Assembly (NCBI RefSeq): GCF_039545455.1
Contig: NZ_CP154467.1
Span: 310,001 to 374,000, forward strand
Direction of reading: 5' to 3'
DNA length: 64,000 bases
Source: Brucella sp. BE17
GTDB taxonomy: Bacteria > Pseudomonadota > Alphaproteobacteria > Rhizobiales > Rhizobiaceae
Part shown: positions 56,168 through 64,000 of the stretch, in pieces
Layout of the letters: each line of letters starts with the position of its first letter
Numbering within the stretch: the first letter of the stretch is position 1
Made by a program: the position numbers and the translations under genes
Notes under the pieces: generated by a model
Seen by the model: only the letters and a program-made list of their open reading frames with translations
What the model was told of the DNA's origin: nothing
The model's database searches: none

Positions 56168-56707
56168 ATGACAGACGAGACCGTAACCGTATCCGTGGAG
56201 GCGGATACGAGTGCCTTTGATCGCGCCTTGATCGACCTTGAAAAACGGTCCTCAAGTTTTGGCCGCAGCCTGACGTCTTCGCTCAAAAGCGCAATTGTTT
56301 CTGGCCGTGGCCTGGAGGATGTGCTGCGCGGATTGGCTACAAGCCTGGCTGGAGCGGCGCTCAATGCCGGTTTGCAGCCGCTGCAAAATCTCGTCTCATC
56401 CGCTTTTGGTGGGGTTCTGGGCGGCATTGTGCCTTTTGCCAAGGGCGGGGTGGTTTCAAGCCCGACCTACTTTGGTATGGGCGGCGGTGCTCTCGGCCTG
56501 ACAGGGGAGGCTGGCGCCGAGGCCATTCTGCCGCTGGCGCGTGGGTCCGATGGACGTCTCGGTGTGGCGTCGGGCGCTAACGGCAGCAAGCCGGTGCAGG
56601 TGGTCTTCAATATGACATCGCCTGATGCGGCATCGTTCAGAAAATCTGAAGCGCAGCTTTCCGCCATGCTGGCGGGCGCGGTGCGTCGTGGTGCACGGAG
56701 GCTTTGA
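56168..56707 (+). CDS. GTA short tape-measure protein (gp11-like)
   Basis: 179 residues from ATG 56168, with TAGGTGA upstream; GTG 56159 is an alternative. The N-terminal half is helical (SAFDRALIDLEKRSSSFGRS). The Gly-rich hydrophobic centre FAKGGVVSSPTYFGMGGGAL and LTGEAGAEAILPLARG is the conserved C-terminal tape-measure motif. Its short length fits the stubby tail of GTA particles and is normal for the family, not a truncation. Confidence 0.88.
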   Translation: MTDETVTVSVEADTSAFDRALIDLEKRSSSFGRSLTSSLKSAIVSGRGLEDVLRGLATSLAGAALNAGLQPLQNLVSSAFGGVLGGIVPFAKGGVVSSPTYFGMGGGALGLTGEAGAEAILPLARGSDGRLGVASGANGSKPVQVVFNMTSPDAASFRKSEAQLSAMLAGAVRRGARRL

Positions 56708-56712
56708 GCATC

Positions 56713-57342
56713 ATGGCAGCTTTTCACGATGTGCGTTTTCCGCTTGGTGTTTCGTTTGGTGCCACCGGCGGGCCGCAATGGCGCAACGAGATTGTCACGC
56801 TCACCTCCGGGCTTGAACAGCGCAACGCCCGCTGGGCGCATTCGCGTCGGCATTTCGATGCCGGAACCGGATTGCGCTCGCTTGATGATCTTAAAACCGT
56901 GTTGGCTTTTTTCGAGGCGCGGCGCGGTTCTCTGCATGCTTTTCGCATGCGCGATCCGTTCGATTATTCTTCCGCCTCCGGCAACAAAGCGCCATCGCAT
57001 CTCGATCAGCCGCTTGGCACTGGTGATGGGGCAAGGACGCAATTCCAGTTGATAAAGCGCTACGAAACCTATGAACGCCTCATAACGCGGCCAGTCGCGG
57101 ATTCTGTGCTGATTGGCATCAATGGCATTCGTGTGCCGCAACATGAAGCCTATAGGCTTGATCCGGTAACAGGCCGTATAACCTTTACGCCGGGATATTT
57201 GCCACGAACAGGTGATGTGCTCACTGCCGGTTTCCTGTTCGATGTCGCTGTGCGCTTCGATGCCGATCGGTTAACTGCCAGTATTGCCTCGTTTCAGGCC
57301 GGTGAGATTCCCTCCATTCCCATTGTCGAGGTCAAGGCATGA
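56713..57342 (+). CDS. GTA distal tail protein (DUF2460, gp12-like)
   Basis: 209 residues from ATG 56713, with CGGAGG eleven bases upstream; TTG 56704 lies too close to that site. The DUF2460 signature FHDVRFPLGVSFGATGGPQW, then NARWAHSRRHFDAGTG. It forms the ring joining tail tube and hub. The stop overlaps the gp13 start (ATGA). Confidence 0.92.
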   Translation: MAAFHDVRFPLGVSFGATGGPQWRNEIVTLTSGLEQRNARWAHSRRHFDAGTGLRSLDDLKTVLAFFEARRGSLHAFRMRDPFDYSSASGNKAPSHLDQPLGTGDGARTQFQLIKRYETYERLITRPVADSVLIGINGIRVPQHEAYRLDPVTGRITFTPGYLPRTGDVLTAGFLFDVAVRFDADRLTASIASFQAGEIPSIPIVEVKA

Positions 57343-58214
57343 TCCCTGTTCCCCCCAACCTTGAATCGCATTTGCAAGGCGAAGTCACAACCCATTGTTT
57401 TGCATGGATTGTTCGCCGCAGCGATAATGTCGTTATGGGCTTTACCGACCATGATGCGCCGTTTGAAATCGAGGGTATTGTCTGCGATCCGTTGACCGGC
57501 TTCAACGGCAGTGAAGCCTCGACCACACTGGGACTATCGATTGCCGGTGGCGAGGTTGAAGGCGCGTTGTCCTCGGCAAGTATCGCTGACGACGATATTG
57601 AAAACGGGCGCTATGACGGCGCCAGTGTTACGGTCTATCTCGTCAACTGGTCAGTCCCCGAACAGCATATGCTTTTGCGTCGCTGGACGGCGGCGAAGAT
57701 CAGCCGATCGGGCAGTAGTTTCGTTATGGAATTGAAAGGGGCTGCGGCAGCTTTCGATGCGGTTCGCGGACGTCGCGTTATGCGGCTTTGTGATGCCATG
57801 CTGGGTGATGGTCGCTGCGGAGTTAACCTCGATGATCCGCGCTATTTTGTCGATGCAAGTGTTGTGAGCGCACAACTGGGCACGGTAATTGCGAATGGTC
57901 TGGAAGGCTTTGCGCCGGACTGGTTTGCCAATGGTGTTCTCACCTGGGCCAGCGGCGGTAATGCGGCCACGAAAATTCGTGTCATCGGGCATACGGGCAA
58001 CAGAATGCAACTCATCGAGCCGCCGGTTCTGCCGATTGCGGCGGGTGATCAGTTTCGCGTCGTTGCCGGTTGCGATAAGAGCTTTGCGACGTGCAAGGTA
58101 AAGTTCGGCAATGGCGTGAATTTTCGCGGTTTCCCGCATCTTCCCGGAAATGATGCCGCCTATGCCTATGTAAGCGGCGACAATGAATATGACGGGAGCG
58201 TATTGGTCCCATGA
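57339..58214 (+). CDS. GTA tail hub protein (DUF2163, gp13-like)
   Basis: 291 residues. DUF2163 N-terminal domain (GEVTTHCFAWIVRRSDN, GFTDHDAPFEI) and a C-terminal phage-BR0599-type domain. Four clustered cysteines, in MRLCDAMLGDGRCGVN and GCDKSFATCKVKF, match the positions that, as I recall, hold an iron-sulfur cluster in the Rhodobacter hub. Coupled by ATGA to the peptidase gene. Confidence 0.92.
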   Translation: MIPVPPNLESHLQGEVTTHCFAWIVRRSDNVVMGFTDHDAPFEIEGIVCDPLTGFNGSEASTTLGLSIAGGEVEGALSSASIADDDIENGRYDGASVTVYLVNWSVPEQHMLLRRWTAAKISRSGSSFVMELKGAAAAFDAVRGRRVMRLCDAMLGDGRCGVNLDDPRYFVDASVVSAQLGTVIANGLEGFAPDWFANGVLTWASGGNAATKIRVIGHTGNRMQLIEPPVLPIAAGDQFRVVAGCDKSFATCKVKFGNGVNFRGFPHLPGNDAAYAYVSGDNEYDGSVLVP

Positions 58215-58645
58215 ATATAGCCGATCACGTTCTCTGCGAAGCCGAAGGCTGGATCGGCACACCCTATCGCCACGGCGCTTCGATGCGTGGTGTCAGTTGC
58301 GATTGCCTGGGGCTGATACGCGGTATCTGGCGTGCGCTTTATGGGTGTGAGCCGGAAGATCCCGGCACTTACGCGCCAGACTGGGGCGAAGTCACGGCCC
58401 GCGACAGGCTTTTGGATGCAGCATCGCGGCATATGATCCGGCGTGAAAGCGACCAAGCTCACCCCGGCGATCTTCTGGTCTTTCGCTGGCGGGCCGATGT
58501 CGCGGCAAAACATCTCGGCGTCATGACGCGCGAAAGCCGCTTCATCCATGCCTATGAGGGGCATGGTGTGCTTGCTTCTGCGCTGGTGCCGCAATGGCGC
58601 ACGCGTATTGCGGGCATTTTCATTTTTCCTGAAAGGAAGAGCTGA
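58211..58645 (+). CDS. GTA cell-wall peptidase (NlpC/P60, gp14-like)
   Basis: 144 residues. The catalytic Cys lies in RGVSCDCLGLIRGIW near residue 32, with the His in AKHLGVM near residue 101. N-terminal GWIGTPYRHG is typical of NlpC/P60 phage peptidases. It sits in the tail tip and would cut peptidoglycan of the recipient during DNA delivery. Confidence 0.93.
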   Translation: MNIADHVLCEAEGWIGTPYRHGASMRGVSCDCLGLIRGIWRALYGCEPEDPGTYAPDWGEVTARDRLLDAASRHMIRRESDQAHPGDLLVFRWRADVAAKHLGVMTRESRFIHAYEGHGVLASALVPQWRTRIAGIFIFPERKS

Positions 58646-58648
58646 TCC

Positions 58649-61600
58649 ATGGCGACGATCGTTCTGCAAGCGGTGGGTGCTGCCGTAGGTGGCATATTCG
58701 GCCCCGTGGGCGCGGCGATTGGCGCGGGGCTGGGGGCGATGGGCGGTTATGCCATCGATAATGCGCTGATCAATTCCACCCGCCATATCGAAGGCTCACG
58801 GCTCAATGGCGGTCGTGTCGTGACAGCCGAAGAGGGCGCGGCACTGTCTTTCATCTATGGCACGGCACGCGTGAGCGGCACGTTGATCTGGGCGACGCGT
58901 TTTGAGGAAAAGGCGACCACCGAGCGGCAGGGCGGCAAGGGTGGTCCGAAGGTTACAAGCTACAGCTATTTTGGCAATGCCGCCTATGCGGTCGCGGAAG
59001 GTGAGATCGCGTTCATCCGTCGGGTATGGGCCGATGGACAGGAACTTGATCTCACCGAAATTGAAATGCGCGTCTATCGTGGCACCGCGACACAACAACC
59101 CGATCCTTTGATCGAAGCCAAGCAGGGAAGCGGCAATGCGCCCGCCTATCGCGGCACGGCCTATGTGGTGTTTGAGCGCATTCCACTCGACGGCTTTGGC
59201 AATCGCCTGCCGCAATTTCATTTCGAGGTGGTGCGTCCTGTCGGCAAGGTCGCAAGCGATCTGCGTGCCATAGCACTTATTCCGGGCTCGACCGAATTTG
59301 GCCTGCAACCAGATCCCGTGACCGACGAGCCGGTACCGGGAACAGGTCGTTCCATCAATCGCAATGCCGTGCGTGCGCGTAGCGACTGGACGGCGGCTCT
59401 CGATGAATTGCAGGCGCTTTGTCCCAATCTCAAACATATCGCCATCGTCGTACCGTGGTTCGGCGATGATTTGCGCGCCAGCCACTGCCGCATTCGTCCC
59501 GGCGTGACAGCACTTTCTGCCCGCAAGCCGAGCCATGTCTGGCGGGTGGAAAATGTCACACGTGGGAGCGCTCCCCTGATTTCTAAAAGCGGTAAGGGAG
59601 CTGCCTATGGCGGTACCCCCTCGGATGCCAGCGTGATCGCGGCTATCCGCGATGCGCGGGCGCGGGGACTGCATGTCACGCTCTATCCCTTCATCATGAT
59701 GGATATTGCAGCCGGAAATGCGTTGCCTTCACCCTATGGCGGCGTGGGGCAGGCGCTCTATCCATGGCGCGGACGCATCACCTGCCATCCGGCAGTGGGG
59801 CAGGCGGGCTCTCCCGACAAAACCTCTTCGGCAGGCGAACAGGTAAGTGCTTTTGTGAATGGGCAATGGGGCTATCGCCGGTTTTTGCACCATTGCGCCG
59901 ATCTGGCGCTGCGTGCCGGCGGTGTTGATTCCTTCCTGCTCGGCTCAGAACTACGTGGGTTGACCAGCATTCGCGACAGCCGCGAAAACTTTCCTTTTGT
60001 CGTGAGCCTTTGTGCACTTGCCGCTGAAATGCGCGAGCGGCTGGGAGGATCCTGTCGCATCACCTATGGCGCGGACTGGTCGGAATATTTTGGCTATCAG
60101 GCTCAGGACGGCACGGGCGATCTGTTCTTTAATCTCGATCCGCTGTGGTCACATCCGGCGATCAATGCCATCGGTATCGACAATTATATGCCGCTGGCCG
60201 ATTGGCGCGATGGCGATCTCGATGGCGGTAATCCTGATGGCTTTAATGCGCCTTATGATCTCGATGGCCTTGCCGCACAGGTCGAGGCAGGCGAGGGGTT
60301 CGAGTGGTATTATGCCAGTTCCGGAGATCGGAATGCGCGTGTGCGCACGCCCATTACCGATGGAATGGCTGGCAAGCTATGGGTCTATCGCTTCAAGGAT
60401 ATCCGCTCATGGTGGAGCAATCCGCATTTCAACAGGATTGATGGTGCGGAACAGGCGCAATCAACGGGCTGGGTTCCGCAATCCAAGCCGATCTGGTTCA
60501 CGGAACTCGGCTGTCCCGCCGTCGACAAGGGACCCAACCAGCCCAATGTCTTTCCCGACCCAAAATCTTCGGAAAATGCGGTGCCGTATTTCTCGAATGG
60601 CTCTCGCTCGGATATCGGCATGGATCGGTTTTTGCGTGCGCATTACCAGCATTGGGAACAAGCCAATACGATCTCGCCGGTTTATGGCGGGCCGATGCTG
60701 GATATGGAACGCATCTATCTCTGGGCATGGGATACGCGACCCTTCCCGGAATTCCCATTAAACAGCAGCACGTGGGGTGACACCGCCAACTGGCGGCTCG
60801 GCCATTGGCTGAACGGGCGTCTGAGCGGGGTGGCGCTGGATGAACTGATTACCGCCATTCTAACCGATTTCGGATTGCCTGCCGCTGATTGTTCCGGCGC
60901 TGACGGGCATCTCTCTGGCTTCATCGTTTCCGAACCATCGAGCGTACGCGGCGTTCTGGAGCCGCTGTTCAACATTTTTGGCATTCATGGTTTCGAGCAG
61001 GCAGGAAAATTCGTGTTTAAAAGCATCGCGCGGGCAGCATCGAGCATTGCAGTCGGCGATAGGCTGGTTGAACCCGACGAGGGTGCGGCGCTGACCGCAG
61101 AACTCGAAGATCAAGGCACATTGCCCGCATCTGTCGAGCTCTACTGTAACGATCCATTGCGCGATTTTCAGGTGGTAGGCGCGTCCGCGAGCCGCGGCCA
61201 GGGGCAGGGCAGTGAATCCCTAAGTCTTGCCGGTGCCATGGAACAGGGACAGGCGACCGCCTTGGCGCAGGCGTGGCTTGCGCGCCGCCATGCCGAACGG
61301 CGCACGGCATCTTTCGCGCTGCCGTGGTCGCAGGCGGCCATTCATGCCGGTGATCGCCTGCGTCTTGATATGCTGGGCGGCACCCGTGATTATGTCGTGA
61401 CCAGTCTGGAGGATGGCGCGGTGCGATCCGTGCGGGCAGTGGCGCTTGCGCCCAATATCGTGTTTGCGGATGAAGGCGTAACACCGCCTGTTTCGCCCGG
61501 CGGAACCGTCATAGACATGAAGCCACTCTTTAATCTGATTGACCTGCCATTGTGGCCGGGCGCGGAAGAACCAGCCAACCAATTCCGCATTGCCTGTCAT

Positions 61601-62455
61601 GCGCGGCCATGGCGCGGGGTGGCGGTCTATGCATCGCCCGCCGAGGACGATTTTAGCGAGCGGGCGCTGATCACCGAACGCGCCATCATGGGCGAACTTG
61701 TTGCGCCACTTGAGGGCGGTCGCAGCGGGCGCTTGCAGGAAGGGCACAGTATCGATGTCGTGCTTTATGCGGGCGAGTTGCAATCGCGATCGCTGGCGCA
61801 AGTCCTTAATGGTGGCAATACCGCGCTAATGCAGGCGCCGGGCGGGGACTGGGAGGTTTTCCAGTTTCTCGATGCCGAGGAAATCGGGCTCAATCACTGG
61901 CGGTTACGGCGCCTGCTGCGCGGCCAGCTTGGTACCGAGTCGGCTGCTCTTGTAGAAAAACCGCAAGGCTCGCCGTTTATCCTGCTGGATGCTGGGGTGC
62001 GCGCGACAGGCCTGACGAGTTCTGAACTGGGGCTTGAACTCAACTGGCGCGCAGGAGCGGCGGGCAAGACGTTTTCGGAAGCTTTTTTCGATACACGGTC
62101 TGCGATTGGCGGCTTGCGTGCGCTTAAACCGCTCAGCCCGGTTCATCTCAAGTATGATCTTCAGTTGAATGGTGATCTCGTCTTCCGCTGGATCAGACGC
62201 GGGCGCGTTGACGCCGATAGCTGGCTTGGCGAGGACATTCCGCTTGGTGAAGAACGCGAACTTTACAGGGTGGACGTTTGGCAGGAAGGGCAATTGCTGC
62301 GCAGTGAGCAGGTTGCGGCATCCGTCTGGACTTATGCCGATGTGGACCGTTTGGCTGAAACCGGCACTGGTTCTTTCGAGCTTCATGTGGCGATGGTGAG
62401 CGCAAAAATTGGCACCGGCGACGTGGCCATTCTTGAATTCGCTCACGTAGCGTAA
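58649..62455 (+). CDS. GTA tail-tip/host-interaction protein (gp15-like megatron)
   Basis: 1268 residues, the largest GTA protein. The N-terminus is Gly/Ala-rich and hydrophobic (AVGAAVGGIFGPVGAAIGAG), likely inserting in the recipient envelope. A TIM-barrel-like glycosidase domain of GTA type spans about residues 400-760 (RITYGADWSEYFGY, WFTELGCPAVDKGPNQPN). A phage-tail/fibronectin-like C-terminal part follows. Last structural gene of the cluster; no head-fibre or lysis genes follow in this window. Confidence 0.92.
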   Translation: MATIVLQAVGAAVGGIFGPVGAAIGAGLGAMGGYAIDNALINSTRHIEGSRLNGGRVVTAEEGAALSFIYGTARVSGTLIWATRFEEKATTERQGGKGGPKVTSYSYFGNAAYAVAEGEIAFIRRVWADGQELDLTEIEMRVYRGTATQQPDPLIEAKQGSGNAPAYRGTAYVVFERIPLDGFGNRLPQFHFEVVRPVGKVASDLRAIALIPGSTEFGLQPDPVTDEPVPGTGRSINRNAVRARSDWTAALDELQALCPNLKHIAIVVPWFGDDLRASHCRIRPGVTALSARKPSHVWRVENVTRGSAPLISKSGKGAAYGGTPSDASVIAAIRDARARGLHVTLYPFIMMDIAAGNALPSPYGGVGQALYPWRGRITCHPAVGQAGSPDKTSSAGEQVSAFVNGQWGYRRFLHHCADLALRAGGVDSFLLGSELRGLTSIRDSRENFPFVVSLCALAAEMRERLGGSCRITYGADWSEYFGYQAQDGTGDLFFNLDPLWSHPAINAIGIDNYMPLADWRDGDLDGGNPDGFNAPYDLDGLAAQVEAGEGFEWYYASSGDRNARVRTPITDGMAGKLWVYRFKDIRSWWSNPHFNRIDGAEQAQSTGWVPQSKPIWFTELGCPAVDKGPNQPNVFPDPKSSENAVPYFSNGSRSDIGMDRFLRAHYQHWEQANTISPVYGGPMLDMERIYLWAWDTRPFPEFPLNSSTWGDTANWRLGHWLNGRLSGVALDELITAILTDFGLPAADCSGADGHLSGFIVSEPSSVRGVLEPLFNIFGIHGFEQAGKFVFKSIARAASSIAVGDRLVEPDEGAALTAELEDQGTLPASVELYCNDPLRDFQVVGASASRGQGQGSESLSLAGAMEQGQATALAQAWLARRHAERRTASFALPWSQAAIHAGDRLRLDMLGGTRDYVVTSLEDGAVRSVRAVALAPNIVFADEGVTPPVSPGGTVIDMKPLFNLIDLPLWPGAEEPANQFRIACHARPWRGVAVYASPAEDDFSERALITERAIMGELVAPLEGGRSGRLQEGHSIDVVLYAGELQSRSLAQVLNGGNTALMQAPGGDWEVFQFLDAEEIGLNHWRLRRLLRGQLGTESAALVEKPQGSPFILLDAGVRATGLTSSELGLELNWRAGAAGKTFSEAFFDTRSAIGGLRALKPLSPVHLKYDLQLNGDLVFRWIRRGRVDADSWLGEDIPLGEERELYRVDVWQEGQLLRSEQVAASVWTYADVDRLAETGTGSFELHVAMVSAKIGTGDVAILEFAHVA

Positions 62456-62588
62456 TATTTCTGCTCTGTGATTACCCGGATTTCCTAATTTCATAAAGCG
62501 TGATAGCTAAGATAAAAATACCCTTAGACTCGGTGGCGATAATGGTTGTTCATGCATCGTTCAGCTGCCGGGCGCTATACAAGGCAGC

Positions 62589-62888
62589 ATGATGAAACAG
62601 AACCCTGCACTTAAAGTTTTCGCGCTTCTTGCGGTCACTCTTGGCCTGTTGCCGGTGAATGCCGGTGCCTTGTCGATCAGTGTTCCGCAAACTTCCGGGC
62701 TGGTTGTCGCTGCTGCCGGAGACTGTACGGCCGTGGGTGAGCGGGTTGCTGCCTCACAGGGCGGACAACTGGCAAAAGCCACGCCTTCCACGCAGAATGG
62801 AGCACCCGTTTGCGTCGTGGTGGTGCTGGTTCCGGGCCGCAACGGTGAACGTCCACGCCGTGTCGAAGTGGCGGTCCCCAATAAGTAA
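62589..62888 (+). CDS. feuN: Small periplasmic protein, FeuN-like
   Basis: 99 residues with a signal peptide ending near NAGA (residue 26) and a short mature domain with two cysteines (GDCTAVGER, GAPVCVVVVL). It stands directly before a FeuP-like regulator and a sensor kinase. In Sinorhizobium a small periplasmic protein, FeuN, encoded at this position restrains the FeuPQ kinase; the assignment here rests on position and size more than sequence. Confidence 0.6.
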   Translation: MMKQNPALKVFALLAVTLGLLPVNAGALSISVPQTSGLVVAAAGDCTAVGERVAASQGGQLAKATPSTQNGAPVCVVVVLVPGRNGERPRRVEVAVPNK

Positions 62889-63031
62889 AAGTTTTCGCTG
62901 TCCGATATCTGCAGGTCATGTGTCTTGCTCCGGAATGATCTCTTCCGGGGTGGGCAATGACAGCGGATATTTTATTGATAGCGGAAAACCATCCTGCTTT
63001 TTAGCCGGCTTGTTCAGGGAGATAGTCTGAT

Positions 63032-63721
63032 TTGCGTATTTTGATCGTTGAAGATGACAAGGACCTCAATCGGCAAATATCCGACGCCATGATTGCCGCG
63101 GGCTATGTCGTCGATAGCGCTTATGATGGCGAAGAGGGCCATTTTCTCGGCGATACCGAACCTTACGACGCCGTCATCCTCGATATAGGCCTGCCGCATA
63201 TGGATGGCATCAGCGTGGTCGAGCGCTGGCGGCGCGATGGGCGCCGCATGCCGGTTCTGATGCTCACCGCGCGTGACCGCTGGAGCGACAAGGTTGCGGG
63301 TATCGACGCAGGCGCGGATGATTATGTCGCAAAACCCTTTCACATCGAGGAAGTTCTGGCCCGTCTTCGGGCACTGATCCGACGGGCGGCAGGGCATGCG
63401 TCGTCAGAACTTATCTGCGGACCGCTGACGCTTGATACCAAGACCTCCAAAGCCAGCGTCGATGGCGTGATGCTCAAACTCACATCGCACGAATTTCGTC
63501 TGCTCTCCTATCTGATGCACCATATGGACGAGGTGGTATCGCGCACCGAGCTGGTCGAACATCTCTATGATCAGGATTTTGACCGCGATTCCAACACGAT
63601 CGAGGTCTTTGTCGGTCGTTTGCGCAAGAAAATGGGAATCGATCTGATCGAAACCGTTCGTGGCATGGGCTATCGTATCCGCTCCGATAATGGGGGCGCG
63701 GTCAAGGAGAACGGAAACTGA
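63032..63721 (+). CDS. feuP: Two-component response regulator, OmpR family, FeuP-like
   Basis: 229 residues from TTG 63032, with CAGGGAGAT upstream. The receiver domain has the acidic pair in VEDDKD, the phospho-acceptor Asp in AVILDIGLP and Lys in VAKPFHIEEV. The C-terminal winged helix (LTSHEFRLLSYLMHH to GMGYRIRSD) binds DNA. The run YDGEEGHFLGDTEPYDAVIL and RDRWSDKVAGIDAGADDY closely recall FeuP, which controls cyclic glucan export and osmoadaptation in rhizobia. Its stop overlaps the kinase start. Confidence 0.8.
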   Translation: MRILIVEDDKDLNRQISDAMIAAGYVVDSAYDGEEGHFLGDTEPYDAVILDIGLPHMDGISVVERWRRDGRRMPVLMLTARDRWSDKVAGIDAGADDYVAKPFHIEEVLARLRALIRRAAGHASSELICGPLTLDTKTSKASVDGVMLKLTSHEFRLLSYLMHHMDEVVSRTELVEHLYDQDFDRDSNTIEVFVGRLRKKMGIDLIETVRGMGYRIRSDNGGAVKENGN

Positions 63722-64000
63722 AGCTTCTTCGTCTTTTCCGCATCCGCTCGCTTGCCGCACGCGTCGTCACTCTGTCGACATTGTGGGTGATCGCAGCGCT
63801 TGTGGTTGTTGCGACGTTGATCGGTACACTTTATGGCGATGCTGCTCGCAGCAATTTCGAGCGGCTTTTGACAGCGCATCTTTTCAGTCTGGTTGGTGCG
63901 GTCAGCGTTTCAACGGAAGGCGCATTGCAGGGGCGCCCGGAACTGGGCGAACTGCGCTATTCAAGCCCGCTTTCGGGCTGGTACTGGTCTGTCGACCCCT
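63718..64000 (+). CDS. feuQ: Sensor histidine kinase, FeuQ-like (N-terminal part; runs off window)
   Basis: The frame from CTG 63718 is open to the window end and encodes a basic start (LKLLRLFRIRSLAARVVT), a membrane segment WVIAALVVVATLIGTLY and the beginning of a periplasmic sensor domain. No ATG, GTG or TTG occurs between the preceding in-frame stop and this point. AAGGAG lies at ideal spacing before the CTG, which overlaps the regulator's stop as CTGA. I therefore take CTG as the start. The kinase domains are outside the window. Confidence 0.75.
   Translation, partial: MKLLRLFRIRSLAARVVTLSTLWVIAALVVVATLIGTLYGDAARSNFERLLTAHLFSLVGAVSVSTEGALQGRPELGELRYSSPLSGWYWSVDP

Noticed and set aside
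48272..62455. Interpretation as an active temperate prophage
   Set aside because: No integrase, attachment repeats, repressor, replication or lysis genes; gene order is that of RcGTA-type particles.
1..64000. tRNA, rRNA, CRISPR arrays or insertion sequences
   Set aside because: I found no tRNA T-arm/anticodon patterns, regular spacer arrays, transposase frames or terminal inverted repeats with target duplications.

Overview
The window is chromosomal DNA from an alphaproteobacterium of the order Hyphomicrobiales, most likely Brucellaceae (Ochrobactrum/Brucella type). The clues are the complete hut block using the formimidoylglutamate deiminase route, a betI-betA-betB choline operon, a MucR/Ros regulator, a Rhizobium-type thermolabile asparaginase, FeuN-FeuP-FeuQ-like genes, and a syntenic RcGTA-type gene transfer agent (GTA). 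No tRNA, rRNA, CRISPR array, insertion sequence or integrase was found.

Layout. 1-6608: histidine catabolism, with hutF (minus strand, cut by the window edge) divergent from hutI-hutH-hutG-hutU-hutD. 6609-10598: a decayed binding-protein fragment, then a 1178-residue type V autotransporter. 10799-15910 (minus): an Ugp-like ABC importer with a cyclic/glycerophosphodiester-type phosphodiesterase. 16444-17586: a fumarylacetoacetate-hydrolase-family enzyme. 17797-21579 (minus): betI-betA-betB with a clear BetI operator. 21710-28943: asparaginase, a GreA/GreB factor, CorA, a CynX/NimT-type MFS protein, a serine hydrolase, a small conserved protein and a HerA-like ATPase. 29008-36231: L,D-transpeptidase, superoxide dismutase, a 59-residue secreted Cys-rich peptide, two c-type cytochromes, three small envelope genes and oligopeptidase B. 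36771-47890: mucR, a two-gene regulatory unit that matches GafY/GafZ (activators of GTAs), SufE, a histidine kinase with a peptidoglycan-binding partner, DUF1491, DUF2336, DUF1254/DUF1214 and a PBP1A-type synthase. 48272-62455: the GTA structural cluster, about 14.2 kb. 62589-64000: feuN-feuP-feuQ-like genes, the last cut by the window edge.

How it fits together. The GTA carries, in canonical order, small and large terminase, portal, a small membrane protein, prohead protease, major capsid, head-tail connectors, tail terminator, major tail protein, tail chaperones, a short tape-measure protein, distal tail protein, hub, NlpC/P60 peptidase and the large tail-tip protein. No integrase, repressor, replication or lysis gene accompanies it, which is the signature of a domesticated particle rather than a prophage. 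About 9 kb upstream, on the same strand, lie two translationally coupled genes whose products look like the two halves of the known GTA activator GafA. One carries a DnaA domain IV-like DNA-binding domain, the other a DUF6456 domain. DnaA-box-like sites lie in front of this pair. A 13-bp tandem direct repeat and a palindrome lie in front of the first GTA gene. Activator, candidate binding region and structural cluster are therefore all in one 25-kb segment.

Start codons were re-chosen from ribosome binding sites and family N-termini in many places. Two real genes of 59 codons each (30915-31094 and 54573-54752), and two partial genes at the window ends, were read directly from the sequence.
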